Source of the DNA: Mastigias papua
Lineage: Eukaryota > Cnidaria > Scyphozoa > Rhizostomeae > Mastigiidae
NCBI GenBank assembly: GCA_964019165.1
Contig: OZ025276.1
Coordinates: 4,711,840 to 4,775,839, forward strand
DNA length: 64,000 nucleotides
Direction: 5' to 3'
Shown: positions 37,622 through 50,295 of the stretch, in pieces
Layout: each line of letters begins with the position of its first letter
How positions within the stretch are numbered: the first letter of the stretch is position 1
The notes under the pieces: model-generated
What the model was told of the DNA's origin: nothing
What the model saw: only the letters and a program-made list of their open reading frames with translations
Database searches by the model: none
Made by a program: the position numbers and the translations under genes

Positions 37622-39561
37622 GTAAGTGGCTTATTTCATTGACAAGGTTTCGATATAGTTTTGCCTGGATTGTTTTGTTTAGAATGATCGCTACTTTCCC
37701 AGCTAGACGAGAGTTAGTGCTATGTTTTGAGGGAGATTCCATACGATTGCCTTTGCTCGGGTGTCATATGATCATGGCAGTTTCTATCATGGTCGCTTGA
37801 TTTTCGCCTTTAATTTACCGTTTTGTTACTACGGAAGTTTCGGTATAATATTTAGTAGATACTTGCTGTATTATTTACTGATATACTAGGACTGTTAGCG
37901 TGCTGGTAGTACTTTGTCTTTGCACGAGATTTTCAGTGAATTATAACTGAATAGTTAGGCCGCTTTGTTTACGTTTGAAATGTTGTCAGTCACTTCTGCT
38001 TAGCTCTTGCTTTGTAGGATACACTTATTGTAAGCTGGAGCGAAGATATTATTCAACTTAATCCTTACATTAGTGGAGTGTAATAGCTCTCTTTCCCGTT
38101 TGGTTTCCTTTCAGTATTTTGAGTAAAGTGCTGCGTGTCATCTCTCTAAACGTGTGAGGGGCGTTTCATATTACTCTCAGTCGCCATAGCTGCCGTGGTA
38201 CACTTTATACTGTAAAACACTGGGGTATTTATAGTTAAAAGTGCCAAGCCTTATACGGATATTTTATCTACTAATTCGCTGATAATATGGTGTATAGTAC
38301 CGTGCGTTTTACGGTAGTTGCGTCTTGATGTATTTACACTGATATTGTATTCTAAGTTAGCTTTGTATTCAACCCACATAAGTAACTCATTCACAAGGCT
38401 TCATTCAGTATAGTACTTTACTAATTTCCTATGTACTACCAGCAGTCTAACACCCTTTAGTTACAACAGTCTATTATTTGTATTCACTATATGCTTTAGT
38501 GTTTGGTTGAATTTGCATGTGGGCACTTTGATACTAAATGATCTTTCCCTGGCAAACCAGCTCTGTGCCTTGCTGAGATGATTTGTTATAGACACCATTA
38601 ATGATTTCCATAAATCATTCTGCACATGATAACATTATGTTTGTTGGTGAAGTAGTTTTGGATAACAAGTATGTGTATTGTGTAGACTTCATCCCTGGAG
38701 CCCCACCTTCCAGTCCCAAGCTCACTGAACAGTAGTCTTCATAATCAAATATTATGAGGGTCTTGCTCTAAGAGATTATAATGTATACAAGCTTATGCCA
38801 CATTCATACACAGTTTTTGAATTTGAAGTCTTTATTGACTATTCTAGACAATCTCTTAGGAATAGTCTTCAGCATTGATGTACTTGAATCAAACAGTATC
38901 ATTAGGCATTGCCATGTCAAAACACCTGCTTGAATCTAAATATTATTGGAGTTTCAAAAGTGTGTACTATTACAAGGTGTGCCTAATTGATGTCCCTAGA
39001 CCAGATTTGTAGCAGTATATTACCTGATTGCCTGCCTGTATGATTTTGTCACAAGCCTGTATCACTTTTGCATATCAGTAGTTACCACTAGCATTATCAC
39101 TTTTGATTTATCATTCTGCATGTGGTGATATGCTGTTACACTTTTGTATTAATTACAGCTAGCACCCTTAATTGTATTGTATTGAATAGACATATAAAGC
39201 CCCCCTCCCATCTAATACATAACTATTGTTTTAAATTTTATGTGATGATGCAGTCTCTAAATTTTATCACTTACTCTTAAGAGTTACAACTTTATGGTTT
39301 TGACAAGAGTTTAGCAGTCACTTACATGATTTTGGCCCATAGTATTGTGACCTGTGAGTTTGCTGTAGGATTACAAAGGAATAGTTTTTTAATTTTGAAC
39401 ACGTAGACTATAAACTTCTGAGGTAGTTTTATTGCATATAGCCAACTGTAATGCCTAGATCATACTGAATGATGCTAAAGACTATACATAATGTGCTTCC
39501 TTTAGTAGTTTAATGTAACGGCCATTTGCACTACTTAAATACTTTTTGTATGTACTGGAGA

Positions 39562-40169
39562 CTAGCGGTTTTTTTTGATAGCCCGCTAGACGCGGGCTCC
39601 CCTACCCCAATTACCCGCTGGCCCTGTCAAAATCACTTTGCAAATTAGCCTTGGAAAGACTAACGCAGTGCCCCCACGAAAGGTTGCATGGTCCGCATTG
39701 TCGATGAGCATGGATGAAAAAGCTCGCATAGGATCAAGAGAAGTTGACGTCATTGGAGCACGTGACATCCGGCCTTTGCAATGGTCAAATCGATTAAAAT
39801 TTGACAGAAAACAGTTGTGCAAAAATGCTCGGATACCTGCGCTAGGCTATGGGGCTTTAGAAGATGAAGAAGATTGTCCGAAAGCCCCATAGCCTAGTGC
39901 AGGTATCCGAGCATTTTTGCACAACTGTTTTCTGTCAAATTTTAATCGATTTGACCATTGCAAAGGCCGGATGTCACGTGCTCCAATGACGTCAACTTCT
40001 CTTGATCCTATGCGAGCTTTTTCATCCATGCTCATCGACAATGCGGACCATGCAACCTTTCGTGGGGGCACTGCGTTAGTCTTTCCAAGGCTAATTTGCA
40101 AAGTGATTTTGACAGGGCCAGCGGGTAATTGGGGTAGGGGAGCCCGCGTCTAGTGGGCTATCAAAAAAA
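39562..40169. repeat. terminal palindrome of U6
   Basis: Arms about 285 bp, nearly perfect, centred near 39869. Because of the symmetry the same 78- and 84-codon reading frames appear on both strands; these are not genes. The right end ATCAAAAAAA runs straight into U7. Confidence 0.94.
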
Positions 40170-41956
40170 TCACTATATACTAAGATGCCTAAAATGCAAA
40201 TGAGCTAGATCAAACGTTCCGCCCTTCTGGCTATTGGCCGTTTTCCTGAACTGGTCCCTATAGGGATCGGGTTTAGACTGTGCTCCCGTCGTCCTGTCTG
40301 TGCCCTATATTTGCAAATAGTTTCGCTTTTATTTTTATATATTTTTTCTTACGAGATATTCGAATTTCTCTTTTTCGACTTTGCGGGCCTTTGTTTACCG
40401 CTTGTTGTTCTCCATTGTTCTCGTCCGCAACCACGTAAACTCAGTACTATCGGTACAGGTATAGAGGTTGTGTCATTCGCTATTGGCAATGGTAGTTGTG
40501 GTAAGTTTTGTCCTCTTGCTTCCAGGTGAGTCCCTATTTTCGTACAGTAGAGTTTTATTAGAGTTTGCCAACATGTTCTTCGTCGAATATTTGCGTTTCC
40601 TCCTACTTTCAGCTGCGTATTTCAATGGTTTGAGCGAAATCGCATGACCACCCTCTCTAGCGGGATTATCGCCATGACAGTTCGCTTCCAAGCCGTTCGA
40701 GTCTATTCGCCGATTCCCGTCGCTATACGAGCTAAGTTCTTATCAACTATTGACGAGAAGGTTACTGTTGTATTACGTGCTATAATTCTGCCGATTTTCC
40801 TTGCGCTTGACGTTTATTTACAACAGAAGATCGGGGTGCGAGTGGTTAGCTTAAACTTCGGGGAGTGTCTTTGAGATCATAAATTGCCCTTTGACTCAGA
40901 GGAGTAAGTCTCATTTTGTCCTACTGAAAGTTTGTGTTTAACTCTAAATGTATATGCTTTATCGAGTGTGCAAGTTTTCTACTGTTCTCGGCTATTTGTG
41001 TCGATGTTTTCAGCCACATTCCAACACCTTGCCTCGGAGCTATTGTCGCCATGACATTTCCTCTCCAAGCAGTTTGATTCTGCTAGCTAAACCAATGTCC
41101 TTTCCCAGCTAAATAGTGATAGACCATAATCAAGATGTTTACTGTTCTTTCCCTCCTATATTACAGTCTATTTATTATTTCATTATGACGTGTGCCTATA
41201 TTATGAAGGATAGCGATCTTGTAACATTCAGTTCATTGAGTTTCTTGAGGGGGATCTACTCTGCCCTTTGACCTAAAAGAAAGTTTACATGTACTGCTAC
41301 CAGGTGAGTCACCTTTGACATTAGAAATTGTGTCATGTATCTTTGACCATACTGTCTCTATCCAATTTATACTTTTTGTATTGCTTTCGGTACACTTTAC
41401 TTCAGCGATTTGAACGAGATTCAAAGACCTTCCATCAGGGGTATTTCGCTATGACACTTCCTCTCGGATCAGATTGATGTTATTCTCTAGATTATCGTGG
41501 TGTTTTCATAATATTGTCATGAAATACTTGCGACATGGTTACTGTTGTATTCTTTGGTAGATTGCTATTTATTCCTTCGTTTAAATGCGTGCGTAGATGA
41601 GATAGGACATCCTTATGATTTCTGGTGAATTTGTGGTACATTGAATGCTGAATTTGGGCACTGCTCTATTCTGTTGGGCCTACGTGTTTATTTATCGTCT
41701 CTGTGACTTACTGTTAAGAGTTTAAATTCGTATTGGTAATAGAACTGTTGTAAGGGGTTTGCATTCCCCCTCAGTTCAATGGAGAAAGGAACTGCTCCAT
41801 GTGTTTCATTGTCGTGGCCAGTAGTCTCAAAATATCTAAATACGTTTGTAGAGAAACGTCCAGAGTTTTGTATATTTTACTTTCTAGCTCTTCTCTATAT
41901 TATACATATTGCGTTCTGGTATCCTTACCTGATAACAGTCTTTATTTTGTTTGTAG

Positions 41957-42134
41957 GTTGTACAGAGAAATGCGAGGGGATTCCCAAGTTCATCTCACGA
42001 TTGCAGAAACCTCTTATCCTTTGTTTGCGAACAATAGTATTTACACAAGACCACAAGTTTGCAGTTGAAGGCGTGTTTACGGAGAGGAAGGGTGGTTTGC
42101 AAGCAGTAGCAGAGTTTCATCACTTTTATACAAG
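41957..42134 (+). other. 178-bp exon-like segment, U7 copy
   Basis: Acceptor TTTGTTTGTAG, donor GTAAGTGATT. Here the sense frame is open from well upstream (from about 41779), giving a 119-codon frame across the acceptor. This copy is closest to U5. Confidence 0.6.
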
Positions 42135-44302
42135 GTAAGTGATTTATTTCATGTACCAGGTATCGATTTAGTGTTGCTAGGATGTTGTGTATAGAATGAT
42201 TCCTATTTTGCCAACTGGACGAAATTTAATGCGATGTTTTGATGTAGATTCCACTAACATTGCCTCGGGGTCATATGATCATGCCAGTTCCTTTCATGTT
42301 ATCTTGATGTTCGCTTCTAAATTATCGTTTTCTTATTGCAGAAGGTTCGGTATAATAGTCAGGAGACGATTACTCTATTATTTACTGATATACTAGGATT
42401 GTTTAGAGCTCTGTTTTACTTTGTATTTGTTCGAGAGTTTGAGGGCGAAATTTCTGAAAGGTTAGGCCGCTGTGTTTACGTTTCAGAAGTTGTCAGTCAC
42501 TTCTACTTAGATGTTGGGTTGTACCATGCACTTATTGTAGGCTGGAGCTACGATATTGTTCAAATTATTCCTTACATTAGTGGAGTGTAATAGCTCTCTT
42601 TCCCGTTTGGTGTTCTTTCAGTATTTGAGTAAAGTGCTGCGTGTATTCCCTCTAAAACTTTGATGGGCTTTTCACATTACTCTCAGTTTCCATGGCTGAT
42701 GACTTGCTTATTCCCAGTAGTACACTTTGTATTCTAAATCGCAGGGGTATTTGTTTTGTTAAAAGTACTAAGCCTTTATACGGATATTTTATCTACTAAT
42801 TCGCGAATAATATTGTGTATAGTACCGTGCATTTTACGGTAGTTGCTTCTTCATGTATTTACACTGATATTGTATTCTAAATTAGCTTTATATTCAACAC
42901 ACTTAAGTAACTTATTCACGAGGCTTCATACAGTATAGTACTTTACTAATTGCCTATGTACTAACAACAGTCTACCACTCTTTATTTACAACAGTCTAAT
43001 ATCTGTGTTCACTATATATTTTAGTGTTATTTTAGTAGAATCTGTATGTAGGTACTTTTATGCTAAATGTTCTTTTCCTGGCAAACCTGCTCTGTGCCTT
43101 GCTGAGATGATTTATTATAGACACCATTAATGATTTCCATAAATCATTCTGCACATGATAACATTATTTTTGTTGGTCAAGTAGTGTTGGATAACAAGCA
43201 TGTGTATTGTGTAGACTTCATCCCTGGAGCCCCACCTTCCAGTCCCAAGCTCACTGAACAGTAGTCTTCATAATCAAATATTATGAGGGGCTTGCTTTAA
43301 GAGATTATTATGTATACAAGCTTATGCCACATTCATACACAGTTGTTGAATTTGAAGTCTTTGTTGAATATTATGAACAATCTCGTAGGAATAGTCTTCA
43401 GCATTTATGTACTTGAATCATACAGTATCATTAGGCATTGTCATGTCAAAACACCTGCTTGAATATATATATGATAGGAGTTTGAAAGTGTTTACTGGGT
43501 GTGCCCAATTGATGTCCTTAGACCAGAGTTGTAGCAGTATATAATTTCATGGCCAGCCTATATGATTTTGCCCCTAGCCTCGATCACTGTCAGATATCAG
43601 TAGTTATCTCTAGCACTATCACTTTCCATATATCACTCTACATGTGGTGATATGTTTTTAAAGTTTTGTATTAGTTACAGCTAGCAAACTTATTTGTATT
43701 TTATTCAATAGACATATGAAGCCCCCCCCCCCTATCTAACACATAACTATTCTTTTAAATTTAAGTTGATGATTCAAGCTCTAAGTCTTATCATTCATTT
43801 TTAAGAGTTATAACTTTGTGGTTTTGACAAGAGTTTACCATTCACTTGCATGATTTTGGCCAAAATATTGTGACCTTTGAGTATGCTGTAGGATTACAAA
43901 GCAATACAATTTTAATTTTTAACACTTAGACTATAAAATTCTGAGGTAGTGTTATTGGATAAAGCCTACTTTAATGCCTAGATGGTACTGAATGATGCTG
44001 AAGACTATACATTATGTGTTTCCTTCAGTAGTTTATTGTAACAGCAATTTGTGCTACTTAACTACTTTATTTATATACTGGAGACTAGCTTTTTTTGATA
44101 GCCCGCTAGACGCGGGCTCACCTACCCCAGTTACATTAAAATCGAAAACTTTCGGACGATCAAACTGTCGGACAAAATCGTGTCCGAAAATTTAATTGTC
44201 CGAAATGCTTTTTCGTCCGAAAGTTTTATCGTCCGAAAGTTTGTTTTTCTTGAAAATAAAGAAAGACACAAATATGGGCTTCTTAAAGCATATAAATAAA
44301 CA

Positions 44303-44773
44303 TTAGTCGTCTAAGCATATGATTTTGCATTGTTCTTTGCGTCCTTTGTCAGCATTTTCCCATTGTTCTTCCTCATTTTCATCATTTTCCAAAAACATAA
44401 CCAGTTCTTCTCTATTTTCTACACATTCACTGCTTGCGATTTCAAAGGATGATATGCTTGCTGTACTTATTTCGCATTCCATTTCTGTTCCGATTTCGTA
44501 GTTAGCTTTAATAATCTCTCTTAAACGATTTAAATATCGTCTCTTTTCGTCGCCAATCTTCATGGTGACTTTCAAAAGGATCTCCAACCCCCCTCGTGGA
44601 ATAGGAGATGGTTGATATTTTTCGTTGATTACGGTGCCTTGAACAATACCACCTCTATCGAGAAAAAATGACACAGCTCTTGACATTTCTCTTGGCACAT
44701 ATCCAACAACAGAGGCCGTTAATTTCTCGCTATGCTTTAGCTTCCAAGCGACAGCGTAAGGATCTGAGAGCAA
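44303..44773 (-). CDS. HIRAN-like domain protein of the pogo-type element
   Basis: 156 codons beginning at a TTG; the frame is open a few codons further up to a TAA, so the true start or an upstream exon is uncertain. Near the start it reads DPYAVA, then VVGYVPREMSRAVSFFL and RGGIVQGTV, the pattern of HIRAN-type domains (DPYAVAV, hGhVPRphS). The middle has KIGDEKRRYLNRLREII. The C-terminus is acidic (MFLENDENEEEQWENADKG). HIRAN domains bind DNA ends in repair proteins such as HLTF. The role in a transposon is unknown. It diverges from the transposase gene. The family call rests on short motifs only. Confidence 0.55.
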   Translation of the reverse strand: MLSDPYAVAWKLKHSEKLTASVVGYVPREMSRAVSFFLDRGGIVQGTVINEKYQPSPIPRGGLEILLKVTMKIGDEKRRYLNRLREIIKANYEIGTEMECEISTASISSFEIASSECVENREELVMFLENDENEEEQWENADKGRKEQCKIICLDD

Positions 44774-45196
44774 CGCAATATTTTCTTGTTCTTTTTAAGC
44801 AAAAACTGTCTGGCCTTTTTTTGGGTTTTTCCACGAAGTTTTCCCATAAACGTGCCATCCTCTACTGGCAATAGTTTGAGTTTAAATACTTTCCATTTTA
44901 TGCAAAATGATGTTACTTGCCTCAAGGGGCAAATTGTAAGACCAATAGTTTTGCGCCACTGAAGCACCTCTTCACGTTGCTTTCAGCTATTGTCTTCTGA
45001 AGGCGCATCCTGGGTCCTAGGGTCAGTTTCTCTCTCCACCTACTGTGTCGTGTTTTCTTCTCACTGTGATCTCCCCACTTCCACACAGTGACAACTATAT
45101 TTGAAAAATTGAAAGCACGTGTGGTTGTTTAAGAGCACTGTATATGAATTTTAGACAGAATTGTTCAGAATCATTGAACTAACAGTGTTGAATGAA

Positions 45197-46653
45197 ATGT
45201 CTATCTTTAAGTACTTTAAAAAACTTGGTCCAGATCAAACTTCACAAGTTTTAAACAAATCCAGCACATCGTTGTCATCTAGAGAAACGGAAGAAGTAAG
45301 AAAGAAATTGATTGAAAAAGAAAGTGAAGGGGGAAAAGAAAGAAATACGGAATATGGACAGGGGAAGAACGAGCAGAAATTGGAAGACTTGCTCACAAGC
45401 ATGGAAATGCCATTGCTCTGAACATGTTGATAGGAAGGTATCCAAGGCTGACAAAGCAGACTTTAAGTGATTTCAAAAAAGCCTACCTTGCCTTAAAGAG
45501 CAATGAAGATGAAGTCCTAGTTATCAAGAAAAAAAAGATAGGCAAACCTACTTTGTTGCCAGAAGAACTGATGAAGAAAACGATTGAAACTGTAAATGCT
45601 CTGCGTTTAAAAGGTGCACCAGTGTCTGCATCAGTAATAAACTCTGTAGCAAAAGGAATAATTTTGGCAAACGACAGTTCTTTGCTGACAGAAAACGGTG
45701 GACCCATATCCTTAAGTAATGATTGGGCAAGAAACATTTTGTACTGTATGGATAAGGAAGGAAGAAAAATGACAAGACGAATGGCTACAACATCAAAAAT
45801 TCCTGTTTCACCTGGATTACTAAAGGAAACAAAACTGGACTTCCAGAGAAAAATTAAAGGAATTCAATCTCGCCACAGCATTCCAGACGAATTAATTTTG
45901 AACTTCGACCAAACACCACTATCATATGTGTGCACATCCAATCACACGTTGCATGAGAAAGGTGCTTCAAGCGTGCCTCTGCTTGGAAAAGGAAAACAAA
46001 AGCAAATAACAGGTACATTTACAGTGTCCAAGAGCGGAGTTTTTCTACCCATGCAGCTGATCTAAGAGGGGAAAACAAATCGTTGTCTCCCGCAAGGGAT
46101 CAAATTTCCAGATGGCTTCGATGTGACACATACACCAAACCACTGGAGCAACGAAGAGAAAGTTACCCAGTTGCTGAATTCAGTGATCTTTCCTTTCGTG
46201 GCAAAACAGCGCGAAGAATTGGAGCTACCAGTGGAACAAAAGGCAATGCTCATCTTCGATGTGTTTAAGGGGCAAACAACCAATGCATTCCTTAAATTAA
46301 TTGAAGACAATAATTGTATAAGTGTGTTTGTACCAGCTAATTTAACGCATTATTTTCAACCACTGGATCTTACGGTCAACGGCTCTGCGAAAAAGTTCCT
46401 GAAATCAAAGTTTGAGGAGTGATATGCCAGGAATATCGAGGCACAGCTCAATAGTGGGATTGATGTCTATTCTGTGGAGGTTTCAAGAAAGCTTTCCACA
46501 ATAAAGCCTCTGCATGCACATTGGCTGATTGGGTTGTATGACCACATGAGGAACAACCCTGACATGATCAAGAAAGGCTTTGAATTGGCAGGGATCAATG
46601 ATGCATTGACCACTGAACTGGAGCCAGAAGACCCTTTTGAAGATCTTGATTAG
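45197..46653 (+). pseudogene. pogo/Jerky-type DDE_1 transposase, several breaks
   Basis: It starts MSIFKYFKKL, a common opening for these elements. The frame shifts near 45330 and again at the five-G run 45360-45364. The helix-turn-helix region follows (ERAEIGRLAHKHGN, then KQTLSDFKKAY), then GAPVSASVINSVAKGIIL and SNDWARNILY of the CENP-B-type DNA-binding part. The catalytic aspartates are in NFDQTPL (codon 45907), IFDVFKGQ (46258) and FQPLDLTVN (46366). Stops at 46063-46065 (TAA) and 46420-46422 (TGA) lie in the otherwise continuous frame, which ends at TAG 46651-46653. All three catalytic residues remain, so decay is moderate. Confidence 0.88.
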
Positions 46654-47409
46654 ATATTGCACTAATTATAAGCTAAACTATTATCTGCGCTTTGTTTCAT
46701 TTACTTCTTTGGTAATCCTGTCAAGGTGCCTTTTGTCCGAAAACTTTGCTTGTCCGAAAGTTGTTTTGTCCGAAACTATCAAAAAACAGTCCGAAAGTTT
46801 TTTGTCCGAAATATTTTGTCCGAAAGTTTTAAGTCCGAAAGTTTTCGGTTTTAATGTACCCACGGGCCCAATCAAAATCAATTTGCAAATTAGCCTTGGA
46901 CAGACTAACGCAGTGCCTCATCCAGGCTGCATGGTCCGCATTGTCGATGAGCATGGATGAAAACGTTCGCATAGGGTCAAGAGAAGATGATGTCATTTGG
47001 AGCACGTGACATCTGGCCTTTGCAATGGACAAATCGACTAAAATTTGAGGTAAAAAATTGTGCAAAAATGCTCGGATACCTGCGCTAGGCTATGGGGCTT
47101 TGTGACTTTCTTCTTCACCTTCTAAAGCCCCATAGCCTAGCGCAGGTATCCGAGCATTTTTGCACAATTTTTTACCTCAAATTTTAGTCGATTTGTCCAT
47201 TGCAAAGGCCGGATGTCACGTGCTCCAAATGACATCATCTTCTCTTGACCCTATGCGAACGTTTTCATCCATGCTCATCGACAATGCGGACCATGCAGCC
47301 TGGATGAGGCACTGCGTTAGTCTGTCCAAGGCTAATTTGCAAATTGATTTTGATTGGGCCAGTGGGTAACTGGGGTAGGTGAGCCCGCGTCCAGCGGGCT
47401 ATCAAAAAA

Positions 47410-50295
47410 TCTCTATATACTAAGATCCCTATATGATAATTTATGCCAAACCAATCAGATTGCTCTAAATTGTACCACGTGACCTGATTACACGCACACG
47501 ATCTCCTCCCAGGGCATTCGTCCCATGGCCCCCAAATTTCTGTCAAGGGTAGCCATTTGGGTCTACTACTTACATAAGAAGAGATCTGATTGTAATCATT
47601 GTTTTTGCCGAGTTACTTGACTTTCTTGCCATCGCCATTCACAGCAATACTGTTGCTCCTCCCTGCTGGACCGCGTGTTGTCAGTTTTGCGAGTGGTCCT
47701 GCAGGACGAAGTAGCTGTATGTGTTATCGCGAGGAGACTTTGGTTGCTGTTCTTCCTGGTAAGCCTGCTCTTCTTTCCTGAAATGGGTTGATTTAAGATT
47801 TCCTGTATTTCCTTTGTCAATTTCATCTGTATCCTGCTGTGGCGAGCCATTACTACCATATAGTTGCAGTGTGACTTGGAGGAGAATTTCGTCGTTCTGC
47901 TTCCAGTTTACTGCTGTTTTCGCTTGATTTCATTTGCCAAGGAATCCTACTTTTCGAGGGTGATATCGCCATGACAGATCGTCCCGAGCCGTTCGATTCT
48001 CTCTGCTAAATCATAGTGCTTTTGCCGGTATGTTATGATAAACCATATAGAGGGTATTTCATGTTGTATTTTGTGGTATATCATGGTGTATTTTGCTTAC
48101 TTTTATGCTTTGTTGCCTGACATGGGATAACATTCGGGAAGCTTTCAGATTGGGTTATTTTTGCATGATGTGAAGTTCCAGTTTCATTTTGAGGAAAATA
48201 AATTAAGGCGTGATAAAATATTGACCAGTAGCATACTAAAATTGTTTTTTCTAACTTCTAAAGTTTTTCCGTGTTTTTCCTGTATGAGGTTGTTCGTTGT
48301 GTTATCTGTTATAACTCTGAAAGGTTTGTAGGCCTCTCCCTTATAATTTAAGCTATGAAGAGGCTGCTGTTCGTCTTTCATGTCAGGTGTTATTACAAGC
48401 AAACTACGTGACTTGCTAAGTTTCTTGAGTGTTAGCCATAAAACGTAATGGTATCCTTTAATCTTCATTCTGGTGTAGTTTCTCTAGAGACACGCGAGGG
48501 GGTTCCCAAGTTTATCTCACGATCACAGATACATTTGATCCTTTGTTTCCGAACAACTACATTATAGAATTGTGACTGCAAAGGGTTCTGGAAGTTGTTC
48601 GGCAGATTCCTACTGGACTATTTAATTATTGCTGGGATTTTTAGCGTGCTGTTCACTTTCGGCTATGCTAGGCCACTCTGACATTGCTTACCGTTGAGAC
48701 CGGTCTGAGTTGAGATGTTGTTTGTAACTTCTACATAGCTCTTTATGTTTGCAACATAATTATTTTAGGCTAGAGCTAGGATGTTATCCAATTTAGTCTG
48801 TGGATTAGTGCAGTTTGATACTCTGTCTCTGTTTCTTTTTCTTGCATTAGTTGAGGAAACAATCGTGTGCATTCTCTTCAAATTCTTGAGGGGCGTTTCA
48901 TATTACTCTCAGTCCCCGTAGCTGATGCCTTACTTACTTCCAGTACAGTTTGTAGCTCAATCCCAGTACTCTTTATTTACAACACTTTTATAGTTCTTTT
49001 CACTATGGCTCGTAGTGTAACTTTTGAGGAGTCAAATTAGGGGTTCCTGTACCCTGAATGTTTCTTTGCTGGAAAACAGTTGCTGTAAATTCAATTAATG
49101 ATTTCCATAGATCATTCTGTACATGATGATTCAGTTTAAAGGGATTACTTACTATTAGATAGCACGATCATCGCTATCGTGTAGACTTGATTTTTTCGAG
49201 CCCCTTACCATCAACTCCCCCCACTCCAAATACTGTAATTGAAAATACTGTAAGTACTCGAAACCTGATTTGAAGATTAATATTCTATAGGATGTTACCT
49301 GTACATAGCAGTATTCTATTATTTTTATGAAGTAACACTATGGAGTCCTCTGAGCTATTATAATTCGATACAAGCTAATTTAGTGGCTAAAAACAGCTAA
49401 TATACCAGTTACCAAAGGATTACTGGATGCAACCGTATTACAGGTTTATGGCTCAGATTTAATTGTGTACCTGTGTGGAGAAAATTTGTGATCACCCACT
49501 AGGTCATAGCCGTAGTCATTCCTGTCAGTTGATGGGCTATATTGTATATGTTATACACTGTTACAATTATACTACGAGATTTTCTAACACTCTCTGTGTT
49601 AGAAGTGAAGTATGCAGGAGACAATACTTGATGTAGCTCTTTAATGTCTCAGTGTAAAGACCATTTTGAAGAATTATGCGCTTATTTCATATACAGGAGA
49701 TTAGCTTAATACTGAAAGCCCGCTAAACGCATGCTCCCCTATCCCCAGTTCAAAAGGTTACAGATTAGCCTTGGAAAGACTAACGCTGTGCCCCCATGAA
49801 AGCTGTATGGTCTGCATTTTTGAGGAGCAAGAATCCAAAAAGCTCGTATAGGATCAAGAGAAGGTGATATCATGGGCCTCTGTTATGGAGCACGTGACCT
49901 TCGGCCTTGCATTGTGTAAATCGAGGAAAATTACGAGAAAAAATTGTGCCAGAAATGCTCAGATACCTGCGCTAGGCTACGGCGCTTCTTGACTTTCATC
50001 CCTTTTCTGTACAGCCCCGTAGCCTAGCGCAGGTATCCGAGCATTTTTTGCAGAATTTTTTCTCGTAATTTTCCTAGATTTACCCAATGCAAGGCCGAAG
50101 GTCACGTGCTTCATAACAGAGGCCCATGATATCACCTCTTGATCCTATGCGAGCTTTTTGGATTCTTGCTCCTCATAAATGCAGACCATACAGCTTTCAT
50201 GGGGGCACAGCGTTAGTCTTTCCAAGGCTAATCTGTAACCTTTTGACCTGGGGATAGGGGAGCACGCGTTTAGCAGGCTTTCAGTATTAAGCTAG
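47410..50295 (+). mobile_element. array unit U8 (2886 bp class)
   Basis: It begins TCTCTATATACTAAGATCCC, then ATGATAATTTATGCCAAACC. The leader, body and size match U9 and N1. It carries GGTAAGCC donors near 47760, one GCCATGACAGATCG module near 47968, and a degenerate conserved segment at about 48489-48600. The A/T-rich body ends in the palindrome 49701-50295, whose full AAGCTAG end touches U9. Confidence 0.62.
49701..50295. repeat. terminal palindrome of U8
   Basis: Arms about 290 bp with more mismatches than the others; the small outer hairpin is damaged (CGCTAAACGCATGC on the left). Centre near 49998. The CRE-type site is changed to GATATCA. Confidence 0.88.

Larger units (their letters stand above)
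35657..40169 (+). mobile_element. array unit U6, uninterrupted copy (4513 bp)
   Basis: It begins TCACTATATACTAAGATGCC with octamer ATGCAAAT and has no nested insertion, so it is the best reference copy of the 4.5-kb class. In order it has a leader with TTTGTCCTCCATTGTTGTCG, donors at about 36019, 36193, 36577 and 36806 (each near CTACCAG|GTGAGT), GCCATGACAG modules, and the 178-bp segment. Then come about 1.9 kb of A/T-rich body and the palindrome. No ORF of note. Confidence 0.65.
44134..46856 (+). mobile_element. pogo/Jerky-type DNA transposon (2723 bp)
   Basis: 24-bp terminal inverted repeats starting CATTAAAA and ending CTTTCGGAC (23 of 24 matching) lie at 44134-44157 and 46833-46856. The target TA is duplicated at 44132-44133 and 46857-46858. 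Next to each end is a cluster of GTCCGAAA motifs: about four direct copies on the left after the inverted repeat and seven on the right, candidate transposase-binding sites. It has two genes, a transposase on + and a HIRAN-like ORF on -. The insertion point is within one arm of the U7 palindrome. Confidence 0.95.
40170..47409 (+). mobile_element. array unit U7 with pogo-type element in its palindrome
   Basis: It begins TCACTATATACTAAGATGCC plus ATGCAAATGAGC. Without the pogo-type element and its TA duplication it is about 4.5 kb, like U5 and U6. Donors near 40526 and 41303, GCCATGACAGTTCGC-like modules, and the 178-bp segment. The terminal palindrome is split by the pogo-type insertion and ends at 47409, where U8 starts. 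Confidence 0.62.
44085..47409. repeat. terminal palindrome of U7, split by insertion
   Basis: The left arm starts at CTAGC (44085) and is cut at 44133. After the pogo-type element it resumes at 46859, with the centre near 47115. The right arm ends ATCAAAAAA at 47409. With the insert removed the arms pair as in U6. Confidence 0.88.

Noticed and set aside
39586..40153. Mirror-image reading frames of 78 and 84 codons on both strands (also at 8461-8710, 18006-18266, 27705-28142, 46829-47369, 52852-53203, 54564-54915)
   Set aside because: They arise from the palindromic arms: the same sequence is read on both strands. No domain, and frames differ between family members.
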